A stretch of DNA of 39,503 bases, taken from contig JAQUDN010000009.1 of NCBI GenBank assembly GCA_028685665.1, forward strand, positions 1 through 39,503. The letters are read 5' to 3'. The number at the start of each line of letters is the position of its first letter. Within the stretch, counting starts at the first letter, position 1. This DNA comes from Burkholderiaceae bacterium. GTDB taxonomy: Bacteria > Pseudomonadota > Gammaproteobacteria > Burkholderiales > Burkholderiaceae_C. Of this stretch, positions 8,964 through 14,760 are shown piece by piece. A model generated the notes under the pieces. The model searched no databases and was not told where the DNA came from. It saw nothing but the letters and a program-made list of their open reading frames with translations. Both the position numbers and the translations under genes were made by a program.

Positions 8964-9272
8964 TTACTTCAGCAGGTTCAGGCCGAGCTTGCTCAGCAGG
9001 CCGCCCAGCAGGCCGGAGCTGCCCAGCAGGCCGGAGCCGCCCAGCAGGCCGTTCACTTGGTTGCCCAGGGGGGCGGTGGAACCGGTCAGGGAACCCACCA
9101 GGCCGGTGACCAGGCCGGTCACGGTGCTCAGCAGGCCGCCCAGCAGGCCGCCAACCAGGGGCAGGCCGCTCACGGTATTCACCAGGCCGGGAACCAGGCC
9201 GCCGAGTGCCAGGTCCAGAATGCCGCCGGACACGTGGGCGATTTCTTGCTTGTTGATTTCTTGAATAGCCAT
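8964..9272 (-). CDS. Double-glycine-leader, glycine-zipper-like secreted peptide (bacteriocin candidate)
   Basis: A 102-residue precursor. Residues 1-17 (MAIQEINKQEIAHVSGG) form a double-glycine leader of the kind cut by C39 peptidases. The predicted 85-residue mature part begins ILDLALGG, holds 27 Leu and 22 Gly, has no Cys and no aromatic residue, and only three charged residues (Asp3, Lys78, Lys85). GxxxG spacings recur (GLVPG, GGLLG, GLVTG, GSLTG, GLLGG). I start at the ATG at 9272 because the leader then begins directly; an upstream in-frame start at 9362 would add 30 residues ending in VVFKETEIK that do not fit a leader. Upstream of the ATG is a weak ACGGAAA. The exporter genes lie downstream on the same strand. 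The makeup recalls the surface-associated Cdz peptides of Caulobacter; an antibacterial, adhesive or aggregating role is inferred, not shown. Confidence 0.88.
   Translation of the reverse strand: MAIQEINKQEIAHVSGGILDLALGGLVPGLVNTVSGLPLVGGLLGGLLSTVTGLVTGLVGSLTGSTAPLGNQVNGLLGGSGLLGSSGLLGGLLSKLGLNLLK
8994..9053. repeat. 18-bp tandem repeat inside the peptide gene
   Basis: Within the peptide gene, CAGCAGGCCGGAGCYGCC occurs twice in tandem (9006-9023 and 9024-9041), preceded by a 12-bp short unit (8994-9005) and followed by a partial unit (9042-9053). Each full unit encodes six residues of the GLLG(G/S)S type, giving the C-terminal glycine-zipper-like block. A second, less regular CAGCAGGCC block lies near 9127-9152. 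Confidence 0.85.
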
Positions 9273-9365
9273 TTTTATTTCCGTTTCTTTGAAAACCACC
9301 AGGGGGTGGCGCCTTGGCCCGACAAGGGCCGTTCGTTGCACCCGCAGGGATCTACGAGTCACAAA

Positions 9366-9371
9366 ATTTTA
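9366..9371 (-). promoter_or_regulatory. Possible -10 element of the peptide gene
   Basis: TAAAAT on the minus strand lies about 95 bp before the peptide ATG, in the A/T-rich intergenic region. No convincing -35 box is found at 16-18 bp, so the site is tentative; it would give a leader of about 85 nt. Confidence 0.35.
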
Positions 9372-9571
9372 CTCCAGCGGAAAACTTGGATTTTCCGGTT
9401 CAAGACACTCTCCACCGTGTGTGTTGGATTGTTGCCACTCGCCTGGGCTGTTGTTTTGCCCAGAAGGTGATTTTCCTGTCTTGGTGTCACAAAACAGTGC
9501 TATCTCAACCCCTAAAACGGCGAATTCGGTGGTTGAAGAGGTTCTGGCCCAATATGGGGTCAATTTGTGCT

Positions 9572-9577
9572 TATAAT
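9572..9577 (+). promoter_or_regulatory. -10 element of the tRNA promoter
   Basis: An exact TATAAT ends 10 bp before the tRNA 5' end. No good -35 match lies at 17 bp spacing. Confidence 0.6.
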
Positions 9578-9587
9578 TCGAGGCTCA

Positions 9588-9664
9588 GGCGCTTTAGCTC
9601 AGTCGGTTAGAGCGATGGAATCATAATCCACAGGTCCGCGGTTCGAATCCGTGAAGCGCCACCA
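9588..9664 (+). tRNA. tRNA with CAT anticodon (tRNA-Met; tRNA-Ile2 possible)
   Basis: A 77-nt cloverleaf with the acceptor arms GGCGCTT and AAGCGCC, D-arm TAGCTCAGTCGGTTAGAGC, seven-base anticodon loop ATCATAA (anticodon CAT) closed by TGGA/TCCA, T-loop GTTCGAATC and an encoded CCA end. CAT is read as elongator Met, or as Ile after lysidine modification; the initiator is unlikely because the first pair is a normal G-C and the three G-C pairs of initiator anticodon stems are absent. A TATAAT box upstream and a strong hairpin downstream make it an independent unit. Confidence 0.95.
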
Positions 9665-9673
9665 AATACCGCC

Positions 9674-9712
9674 AAAAAGCCCGCTATGTAAACCGTAGCG
9701 GGCTTTTTGCTT
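9674..9712 (+). terminator. Intrinsic terminator of the tRNA
   Basis: A 13-base perfect inverted repeat AAAAAGCCCGCTA (9674-9686) and TAGCGGGCTTTTT (9696-9708) with a nine-base loop, followed by GCTTTT. The A-run on the left arm could let it work on the other strand as well. Confidence 0.9.
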
Positions 9713-9942
9713 TTCGCGGTCCTGCCTTGTCGCCGTCGGTAGGGGGTGATGTGGCTTTCAGCACACGCGGCCCACCCGCGCCAGCCGGGTCGGCGGCCCA
9801 CAAAAAACCGGCGCAGTGTGTCCGGGTGTGGCGGCGGGTGCGGGCCCTTGCCTGCCGGCTCTGGAGGCGGGCTCCTGGGAGCCCGCTGCGTCCCGCGTCC
9901 TGCGTTCTGCGACCAGGGCGCCCGCGGGGTCTTGCGGGGCGG
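9713..9942. other. Gene-free stretch between tRNA terminator and purH terminator
   Basis: High-G+C DNA with no conserved frame, RNA or repeat that I recognise. Open frames crossing it are antisense extensions over purH or low-complexity Arg/Pro/Ala frames. Confidence 0.5.
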
Positions 9943-9969
9943 AAAAACAAAAAAGCGGCCGAAGCCGCT
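9943..9969 (-). terminator. Intrinsic terminator of purH
   Basis: On the minus strand AGCGGC-TTCG-GCCGCT (9969-9954) is followed by TTTTTGTTTTT. A stable UUCG tetraloop hairpin with a U-run 39 bp after the purH stop is a textbook terminator and closes the dusB-fis-purH unit. Confidence 0.92.
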
Positions 9970-10008
9970 GGGGGTGAAGGGGCCTCCCAGCCCCTTCTGG
10001 GGCCGATC

Positions 10009-11613
10009 TCAGTGGCGGAAGTGGCGCACGCCGCTGAACACCATGGCCACGCCGCGTTCGTTGGCGGCGTCGATCACCTCCTGGTCGCGCATGCTGCCGC
10101 CGGGCTGGATCACGCAGGTGGCGCCTGCATCCACCACCACATCGAGGCCGTCGCGGAAGGGGAAGAAGGCGTCGCTGGCCACGGCCGTGCCTTGCAGGCT
10201 CAGGTGGGCGTGCTGGGCCTTGATGCTGGCGATGCGGGCCGAGTCCAGGCGGCTCATCTGGCCTGCGCCCACGCCCATGGTCATGCCGCCCTTGCAGAAG
10301 ACGATGGCATTGCTCTTGACGTACTTGGCCACTTGCCAGGCGAACAGCAGGTCCTGCATTTCTTCGGGGCTGGGTTGCTTGGTGGTGACCACTTTCAGGT
10401 CGGCCAGGGCCAGTTCGTGGTTGTCAGCGGTCTGCAGCAGCAGCCCCGAGCCGATGCGCTTGGTGTCCACGGCATTGCGGCCGCGGGCCCCATCGGTGCT
10501 GCCGCCGTGGGCGGGCAGGGCGATTTTCAGCAGGCGCACATTGGCCTTGGCCTTGAAGATGTCCAGGGCTTCGGCGGTGAAGTCGGGGGCCATCAGCACT
10601 TCGACGAACTGCTTGCTGACCTGCTGTGCGGCCGCGCCGTCCACGGGCCGGTTGAAGGCGATGATGCCGCCAAAGGCGCTGGTCGGATCGGTCTGGAAGG
10701 CCTTGCTGTAGGCCTCCAGGGCGTTGGCGCCCACGGCCACGCCGCAGGGGTTGGCGTGCTTGACGATCACGCAGGCGGGCGTCTCGAAGCTCTTGACGCA
10801 TTCCCAGGCGGCATCGGCGTCGGCGATGTTGTTGTACGAGAGTTCCTTGCCCTGCAGTTGCTCGCCCGTGACGATCGAGCCGGGGGCAGGGTGCAGGTCG
10901 CGGTACAGGGCCGCCTGCTGGTGGGCGTTTTCGCCGTAGCGCAGGTCCTGCAGCTTGATGAAGCGGCCATTGCTCTGGCCCGGGAACAGGCTGAGCGCGG
11001 GCACATAGGCTTCGTCGCTGACCTGGGCCTCGTCGAGCTGCACCGACGACAGGTAGTCGCTGATGGCGCCGTCGTACTGGCTGATGCGGTTGAACGCGGC
11101 CACCGACAGGGCAAAGCGCAGCTTGTCCGACAGCCGGCCCTGGGCCTGGAGTTCGGCGATCACGGCGGGGTATTGGCTGGCGTCGGTGAGCACGCCCACG
11201 TCCTTCCAGTTCTTGGCGGCGCTGCGCACCATGGCGGGGCCGCCGATGTCGATGTTCTCGATGGCGTCGGCCAGGGTGCAGCCGGGGCGTGCCACGGTGG
11301 ATTCAAAGGGGTAGAGGTTGACCACCAGCAGGTCGATGGTGTCGATGCCGTGCTCTTGCAGGGCCGCCATGTGGGCGGGCAGTTCGCGGCGGGCCAGCAG
11401 GCCGCCATGCACCTTGGGGTGCAGGGTCTTGACGCGGCCGTCGAGCATTTCCGGGAATTGGGTGACTTCGGCGACCTCGGTCACGGGCAGGCCTTGCTCG
11501 GCCAGCAGTTTGGCGGTGCCGCCGGTGGACAGCAGCCGGATGCCCAGCGCGTGCAGGGCCTGGGCAAATTCAACGATGCCGGTCTTGTCGGAAACGGAAA
11601 GGAGTGCGTTCAT
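10009..11613 (-). CDS. purH: Bifunctional AICAR formyltransferase / IMP cyclohydrolase PurH
   Basis: Catalyses the last two steps of purine synthesis: formyl transfer to AICAR and ring closure to IMP. The 534-residue protein has the N-terminal MGS-like cyclohydrolase domain ([20 protein letters not shown], then [11 protein letters not shown] and [15 protein letters not shown]) and the C-terminal transformylase domain with the Lys-His pair in [13 protein letters not shown]. Both domains are complete and the length is normal. It lies 81 bp downstream of fis on the same strand, with a UUCG terminator behind it, so it is probably the last gene of a dusB-fis-purH operon. The ATG has no evident ribosome-binding site. 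Confidence 0.98.
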   Translation of the reverse strand: MNALLSVSDKTGIVEFAQALHALGIRLLSTGGTAKLLAEQGLPVTEVAEVTQFPEMLDGRVKTLHPKVHGGLLARRELPAHMAALQEHGIDTIDLLVVNLYPFESTVARPGCTLADAIENIDIGGPAMVRSAAKNWKDVGVLTDASQYPAVIAELQAQGRLSDKLRFALSVAAFNRISQYDGAISDYLSSVQLDEAQVSDEAYVPALSLFPGQSNGRFIKLQDLRYGENAHQQAALYRDLHPAPGSIVTGEQLQGKELSYNNIADADAAWECVKSFETPACVIVKHANPCGVAVGANALEAYSKAFQTDPTSAFGGIIAFNRPVDGAAAQQVSKQFVEVLMAPDFTAEALDIFKAKANVRLLKIALPAHGGSTDGARGRNAVDTKRIGSGLLLQTADNHELALADLKVVTTKQPSPEEMQDLLFAWQVAKYVKSNAIVFCKGGMTMGVGAGQMSRLDSARIASIKAQHAHLSLQGTAVASDAFFPFRDGLDVVVDAGATCVIQPGGSMRDQEVIDAANERGVAMVFSGVRHFRH

Positions 11614-11646
11614 GGCAGTGGTGGTTGGGGGTAAAAAGGGCTGTAG

Positions 11647-11686
11647 GGCTTATGTATCAAGCGCTGTTAGCTATGAATAAAGGAGT
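11647..11686 (-). repeat. Dispersed A/T-rich repeat copy (fis-purH gap)
   Basis: On the minus strand CTCCTTTATTCATAGCTAAC is followed by AGCGCTTGATACATAAGCC. It shares the blocks CTCCT, ATAGCT and AGCGCTT in order with the copies at 16441 and 39459. It fills most of the 66 bp between the fis stop and the purH leader. Confidence 0.7.
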
Positions 11687-11694
11687 AATCGGGT

Positions 11695-11928
11695 TCACAG
11701 CAATTGGTGGTCGACGAGTTTCTTGCGCAGGGTGTTGCGGTTCAGGCCCAGCCATTCGGCCGCGCGCGACTGGTTGTTGTCGGCCTGGGCCATCACGACT
11801 TCGAGCAGCGGCTTTTCCACCAGGCGCACCAGCATGTCGTACATGCCGGCGGGGGCTTCGCCGCCCAGGTCATTGAAATAGGCCTGCAGGTTGTCCCGTA
11901 CGCATTCCTCGATATGTTTCTGGCTCAT
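11695..11928 (-). CDS. fis: Fis-family DNA-binding protein
   Basis: Small nucleoid-associated DNA-bending protein that in enterobacteria controls rRNA promoters and recombination. The 77 residues begin MSQKHIEECVRDNLQAYFND. The C-terminal helix-turn-helix (about residues 52-77, NQSRAAEWLGLNRNTLRKKL) matches the Fis/NtrC-type motif closely. The length is shorter than the 98 residues of the E. coli protein but usual for betaproteobacteria. The start ATG overlaps the dusB stop (ATGA), so translation is coupled, as in the classic dusB-fis operon. Confidence 0.96.
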   Translation of the reverse strand: MSQKHIEECVRDNLQAYFNDLGGEAPAGMYDMLVRLVEKPLLEVVMAQADNNQSRAAEWLGLNRNTLRKKLVDHQLL

Positions 11929-12965
11929 GCCGCCTCTTCCTCTGGTGCTGGCAGGTCGGCGCTGTGGGCGGCAGGCAGGCGGTCCATCTGCTCGCCCAGG
12001 GCGTCCAGGTAGTCCGACACGGCCTGCCACTGAACGGCGCAGTCCTCGATGGTGTTGATCTGGTCCCGCAAAGCCTCGCCTCCGGGCAGCGCGCGCAGGT
12101 ACCAGGCAATGTGTTTGCGGGCACTGCGCACGCCGGTGGCTTCGCCGTACAGGCGGTAGTGGTCGTGCAGGTGGTCGAGCAAGAGGTGCTGGACCTCGCT
12201 CACCCGGGGCGGCGCCAGGTGCTCGCCCGTGGCGAGAAAGTGGCCGATCTCGCGGAAGATCCACGGCCGGCCCTGGGCCGCGCGGCCGACCATGATGGCG
12301 TCGGCCCCGGTGGCGGCCAGCACTTCGCGGGCTTTTTCGGGGCTGGTGATGTCGCCGTTGGCCACCACCGGCACCCGCACGGCGGCCTTGACGGCGGCGA
12401 TGGTGTCGTATTCGGCCTGGCCCCGGTAGCCCTGCTCGCGGGTGCGGCCATGCACCGTCAGCATCTGGATGCCCACGGCCTCGAACTGGCGCGCCAGGGC
12501 CACGGCGTTTTTGTGCTGCTGGCACCAGCCGGTGCGCATCTTGAGCGTGACCGGCACGCCATGCGGCTGGCAGGCCGCGACCACGGCGGCCGCAATCTCC
12601 ACCGCCAGCGCTTCGTTCTGCATCAGCGCCGAGCCGGCCCATTTGTTGCAGACCTTCTTGGCCGGGCAGCCCATGTTGATGTCGATGATCTGTGCGCCGC
12701 GCTCGATGTTGTAGACCGCCGCCTCGGCCATCATGGCCGCCTCGGTGCCGGCGATCTGCACCGCGATCGGGCCCGGCTCGCCTTCGTGGTTGGCCCGGCG
12801 CGAGGTCTTGAGGCTGTTCCACAGGTCCTTGCGCGACGTCACCATCTCGCTGACCGCATAACCGGCCCCCAGTGCCTTGCACAGCTGGCGGAACGGCCGG
12901 TCGGTCACCCCCGCCATGGGGGCGACGAACAGGCGGTTCGCCAGAAGGTAGGGGCCGAGGTGCAT
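11925..12965 (-). CDS. dusB: tRNA-dihydrouridine synthase DusB
   Basis: FMN-dependent reductase that makes dihydrouridine in the tRNA D-loop. The 346-residue TIM-barrel protein shows the FMN-site start LFVAPMAGVTDRPFR, the catalytic cysteine at residue 100 in DINMGCPAKKVCNKWAGSAL, the LTVHGRTREQGYRG segment and the phosphate-binding ATGADAIMVGRAAQGRPW. The C-terminal helical RNA-binding domain is present, followed by an acidic tail. It is the first gene of the dusB-fis(-purH) unit; a TACAAT box lies about 40 bp before its ATG. Confidence 0.97.
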   Translation of the reverse strand: MHLGPYLLANRLFVAPMAGVTDRPFRQLCKALGAGYAVSEMVTSRKDLWNSLKTSRRANHEGEPGPIAVQIAGTEAAMMAEAAVYNIERGAQIIDINMGCPAKKVCNKWAGSALMQNEALAVEIAAAVVAACQPHGVPVTLKMRTGWCQQHKNAVALARQFEAVGIQMLTVHGRTREQGYRGQAEYDTIAAVKAAVRVPVVANGDITSPEKAREVLAATGADAIMVGRAAQGRPWIFREIGHFLATGEHLAPPRVSEVQHLLLDHLHDHYRLYGEATGVRSARKHIAWYLRALPGGEALRDQINTIEDCAVQWQAVSDYLDALGEQMDRLPAAHSADLPAPEEEAA

Positions 12966-13003
12966 GGGAGGGGAGGGCAGCGGGTGCTTAAAAAGGAGGC
13001 GGG

Positions 13004-13009
13004 ATTGTA
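13004..13009 (-). promoter_or_regulatory. Possible -10 element of the dusB-fis-purH operon
   Basis: TACAAT on the minus strand lies 38 bp before the dusB ATG. The same hexamer precedes several other genes in this window. No clear -35 box. Confidence 0.45.
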
Positions 13010-13089
13010 CCTGCTTACTTTTTCAGCAGCCCCAGCGCCCCGGACCGCAGGCGGGGGCACCCTGGGCTGCAGCGGCCGTGTTCCCGTGG

Positions 13090-13959
13090 TCAGCGGGCTG
13101 CGGGCAGGCGCCCTTGCCGGGCCCCGTCCTGGGCCATGTGGCCGAGGTAGGCCAGCAGCTGGTCGAGCTCGGTGTCGCTGATCTGATCGGGGGCAAAGCC
13201 GGGCATCGCTTGCCCGGGCCAGGTGCGGACCTGGGCCGGGTTGCGGATCAAGCGGCGCAAGGCCTGGGGCTGGAAATACGCCACCGGACTCATCGGCTGG
13301 TTCAGGTCCGGGCCCAGGGTGGACTCGCCCCCGCCGTTGATCTTGTGGCAGACCAGGCACTGGGCCATGAACACCGCCTGCCCCTGGCGCCGCGGATCGC
13401 CTGCGGGCACGCTGGCGGCCACGTTGATCTGCGGCCAGCGCGCCCCGGGCGACGCCTTGCTGCCCAGGCGCGCGAGGGCATAGGGCCATTGCTCGCTGCG
13501 GATGCCGCGTGCGTCCGGCCACACCAGGTAGAACGGCCCGGCGCTGGCGGTTTTGCCGGGCAGGGCCGGCCAGGCGGCATCCGGGGGCTCGAACGCCAGC
13601 CAGGGCCGGGGCGCTCCGGCCCGGGTCGGCAGCAGCAGGGCGCCGGGGAGTTGGGCGACAAAGCCATCGAGCGCGACGGCCTCCAGGGTGTCCGTGCGCT
13701 GCAGTCCCAGGTCGGCCAGCACCACGGCCAGTGGCACGGCCCGGTACTGCATGGGGCGGCGGTAGGACACATCGTTCGGGATCTGGATCTCCTGGGCCTC
13801 GGGGTGGGCCGCCAGGCGCTCGGTGGTCCAGGCTATGGCTGGGCGGGCCTCGGTGGCAGGGTCCAGTTCCAGCACGGCTGCGGGGGCCAGCGTGCTGCAC
13901 AGGCTGAACAGGAGGCCTGGCAGCCAAGGCCAGGAGGGCATGAACCGTGTGTGCTGCAT
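13090..13959 (-). CDS. c-type cytochrome with N-terminal sulfite-oxidase-like domain
   Basis: A 289-residue exported protein. Signal peptide about residues 1-28 (LPGLLFSLCSTLAPAAV). Residues about 45-185 (VPLAVVLADLGL, VALDGFVAQLP, PWLAFEPPD, GPFYLVWPD) resemble the molybdopterin-binding oxidoreductase fold, but I see no obvious cofactor cysteine. The C-terminal ~90 residues are a mono-haem cytochrome c: haem motif CLVCH, then the likely axial methionine in GQAMPGFAPDQIS and the last helix LDQLLAYLGHMAQDG. It should carry electrons in the periplasm. Divergent from the YqaA-type gene, and 124 bp upstream of dusB on the same strand. The redox partner cannot be told from the neighbours. Confidence 0.85.
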   Translation of the reverse strand: MQHTRFMPSWPWLPGLLFSLCSTLAPAAVLELDPATEARPAIAWTTERLAAHPEAQEIQIPNDVSYRRPMQYRAVPLAVVLADLGLQRTDTLEAVALDGFVAQLPGALLLPTRAGAPRPWLAFEPPDAAWPALPGKTASAGPFYLVWPDARGIRSEQWPYALARLGSKASPGARWPQINVAASVPAGDPRRQGQAVFMAQCLVCHKINGGGESTLGPDLNQPMSPVAYFQPQALRRLIRNPAQVRTWPGQAMPGFAPDQISDTELDQLLAYLGHMAQDGARQGRLPAAR

Positions 13960-14090
13960 GTGAAATCTCCCAGGTCGCCGCAGGCTGCAGGGCCGATCCC
14001 GGCCGCTGTGGGGGACGCGCAGGCATTGTGGCCTGCCGGTGCCCCGCCGTCATTCCCGAGGAGCGCCGGCCTGGCTGGGGCGCGGCCCAC

Positions 14091-14096
14091 TACACT
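14091..14096 (+). promoter_or_regulatory. Probable -10 element directly before the YqaA-type gene
   Basis: TACACT ends 9 bp before the ATG at 14106. Transcription would begin two or three bases before the start codon, and no ribosome-binding site is present, so the mRNA may be practically leaderless. Confidence 0.5.
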
Positions 14097-14105
14097 CGCG
14101 CCACC

Positions 14106-14588
14106 ATGGACACCTGGATTCCCCACCTGCTCGAATGGCTGGCCCTGCCCGAGCTGGGCCTGAGCACGGTGCTGCTCGTGTCCTTCATCTCGGCCACGTT
14201 GCTGCCCCTGGGTTCGGAGCCGGCGGTGTTCGGCCTCGTCAAGCTCAACCCCGACCTGTTCTGGTCGGCGATTGCCGTGGCCACGCTGGGCAACACCCTG
14301 GGCGGTGCGGTGAGCTGGTGGATGGGCCTGGGTGCACACCGGGCCGTGGACCGCGCCCGGGGCTCGCCGACCGAGCTGCGCGCCATGGCCTGGCTGCAGC
14401 GCTTTGGCCCCCGGGCCTGCCTGCTGAGCTGGCTGCCGGTGGTGGGCGACCCGCTGTGCGCCGTGGCCGGCTGGCTGAAACTGCCCTTCTGGCCCTGCCT
14501 GGGCTATATGGCGGTGGGCAAATTGGTGCGCTATCTGGTGATGACGACCGGCCTGCTCTACCTTTGGCCCTCCGCCGTGGGTGCCTGA
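14106..14588 (+). CDS. YqaA-type DedA-family membrane protein
   Basis: A 160-residue integral membrane protein of the DedA/SNARE-associated (VTT) superfamily. Features are the re-entrant-type segment SFISATLLPLGSEPAVFGLV, the glycine-rich GNTLGGAVSWWMGLGAHR, and the family signature FGPRACLLSWLPVVGDPLCAVAGWL followed by a membrane helix ending GKLVRYLVMTTGLLYLW; this matches the short YqaA subgroup. DedA proteins affect membrane lipid recycling and proton balance; the exact substrate is unknown. I start at the ATG at 14106; upstream codons in frame would only add an Arg/Gly-rich tail. It is divergent from the cytochrome gene and convergent with the kinase-like gene. Confidence 0.9.
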   Translation: MDTWIPHLLEWLALPELGLSTVLLVSFISATLLPLGSEPAVFGLVKLNPDLFWSAIAVATLGNTLGGAVSWWMGLGAHRAVDRARGSPTELRAMAWLQRFGPRACLLSWLPVVGDPLCAVAGWLKLPFWPCLGYMAVGKLVRYLVMTTGLLYLWPSAVGA

Positions 14589-14629
14589 GCACCTGAACGC
14601 CAGGGGGTCGCGCCAGCCGGGTGCTTCAT

Positions 14630-14648
14630 GCTCCTGAAAACAGAGCAG
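14630..14648 (+). repeat. Degenerate dispersed-repeat fragment
   Basis: GCTCCTGAAAACAGAGC resembles the GCTCCTGAAAAAGGAGC palindrome found inside the M61 peptidase gene. It lies just past the YqaA-type stop. Confidence 0.45.
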
Positions 14649-14681
14649 ATACCGCCCGAATCCAGGGGCTGAGGCCCTGGT

Positions 14682-14728
14682 TTGGGCTTGCGTTTGTGCT
14701 GGTGCTTGTGCTGGGGCTTGTCTTGTGC
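14682..14728. repeat. Imperfect ~12-bp tandem repeat
   Basis: Roughly four imperfect units of TTGTGCTGGGGC in the gap between two convergent genes. No coding role is apparent. Confidence 0.5.
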
Positions 14729-14760
14729 CTCCAGGGGCCGCTGCGATCGTCAACCGCGTG

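Larger units (their letters stand above)
9273..9587. other. Divergent intergenic region between peptide gene and tRNA
   Basis: This 315-bp stretch is clearly richer in A+T than its surroundings. It should hold the peptide promoter (minus) and the tRNA promoter (plus). A short inverted repeat CCTTG/CAAGG (9312-9316 and 9323-9327) falls in the probable peptide 5' leader. A 64-codon minus-strand open frame (9563-9369) has no leader or membrane features and is not called a gene. Confidence 0.6.

Noticed and set aside
9369-9563. A 64-codon minus-strand frame upstream of the peptide gene
   Set aside because: It covers the probable promoter, has no ribosome-binding site, signal or hydrophobic features, and does not resemble a Gly-Gly leader peptide.
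9588-9664. tRNA as an integration site for the peptide/exporter locus
   Set aside because: The locus lies on the 5' side of the tRNA, no integrase is present, and no duplicated tRNA 3' end is seen.
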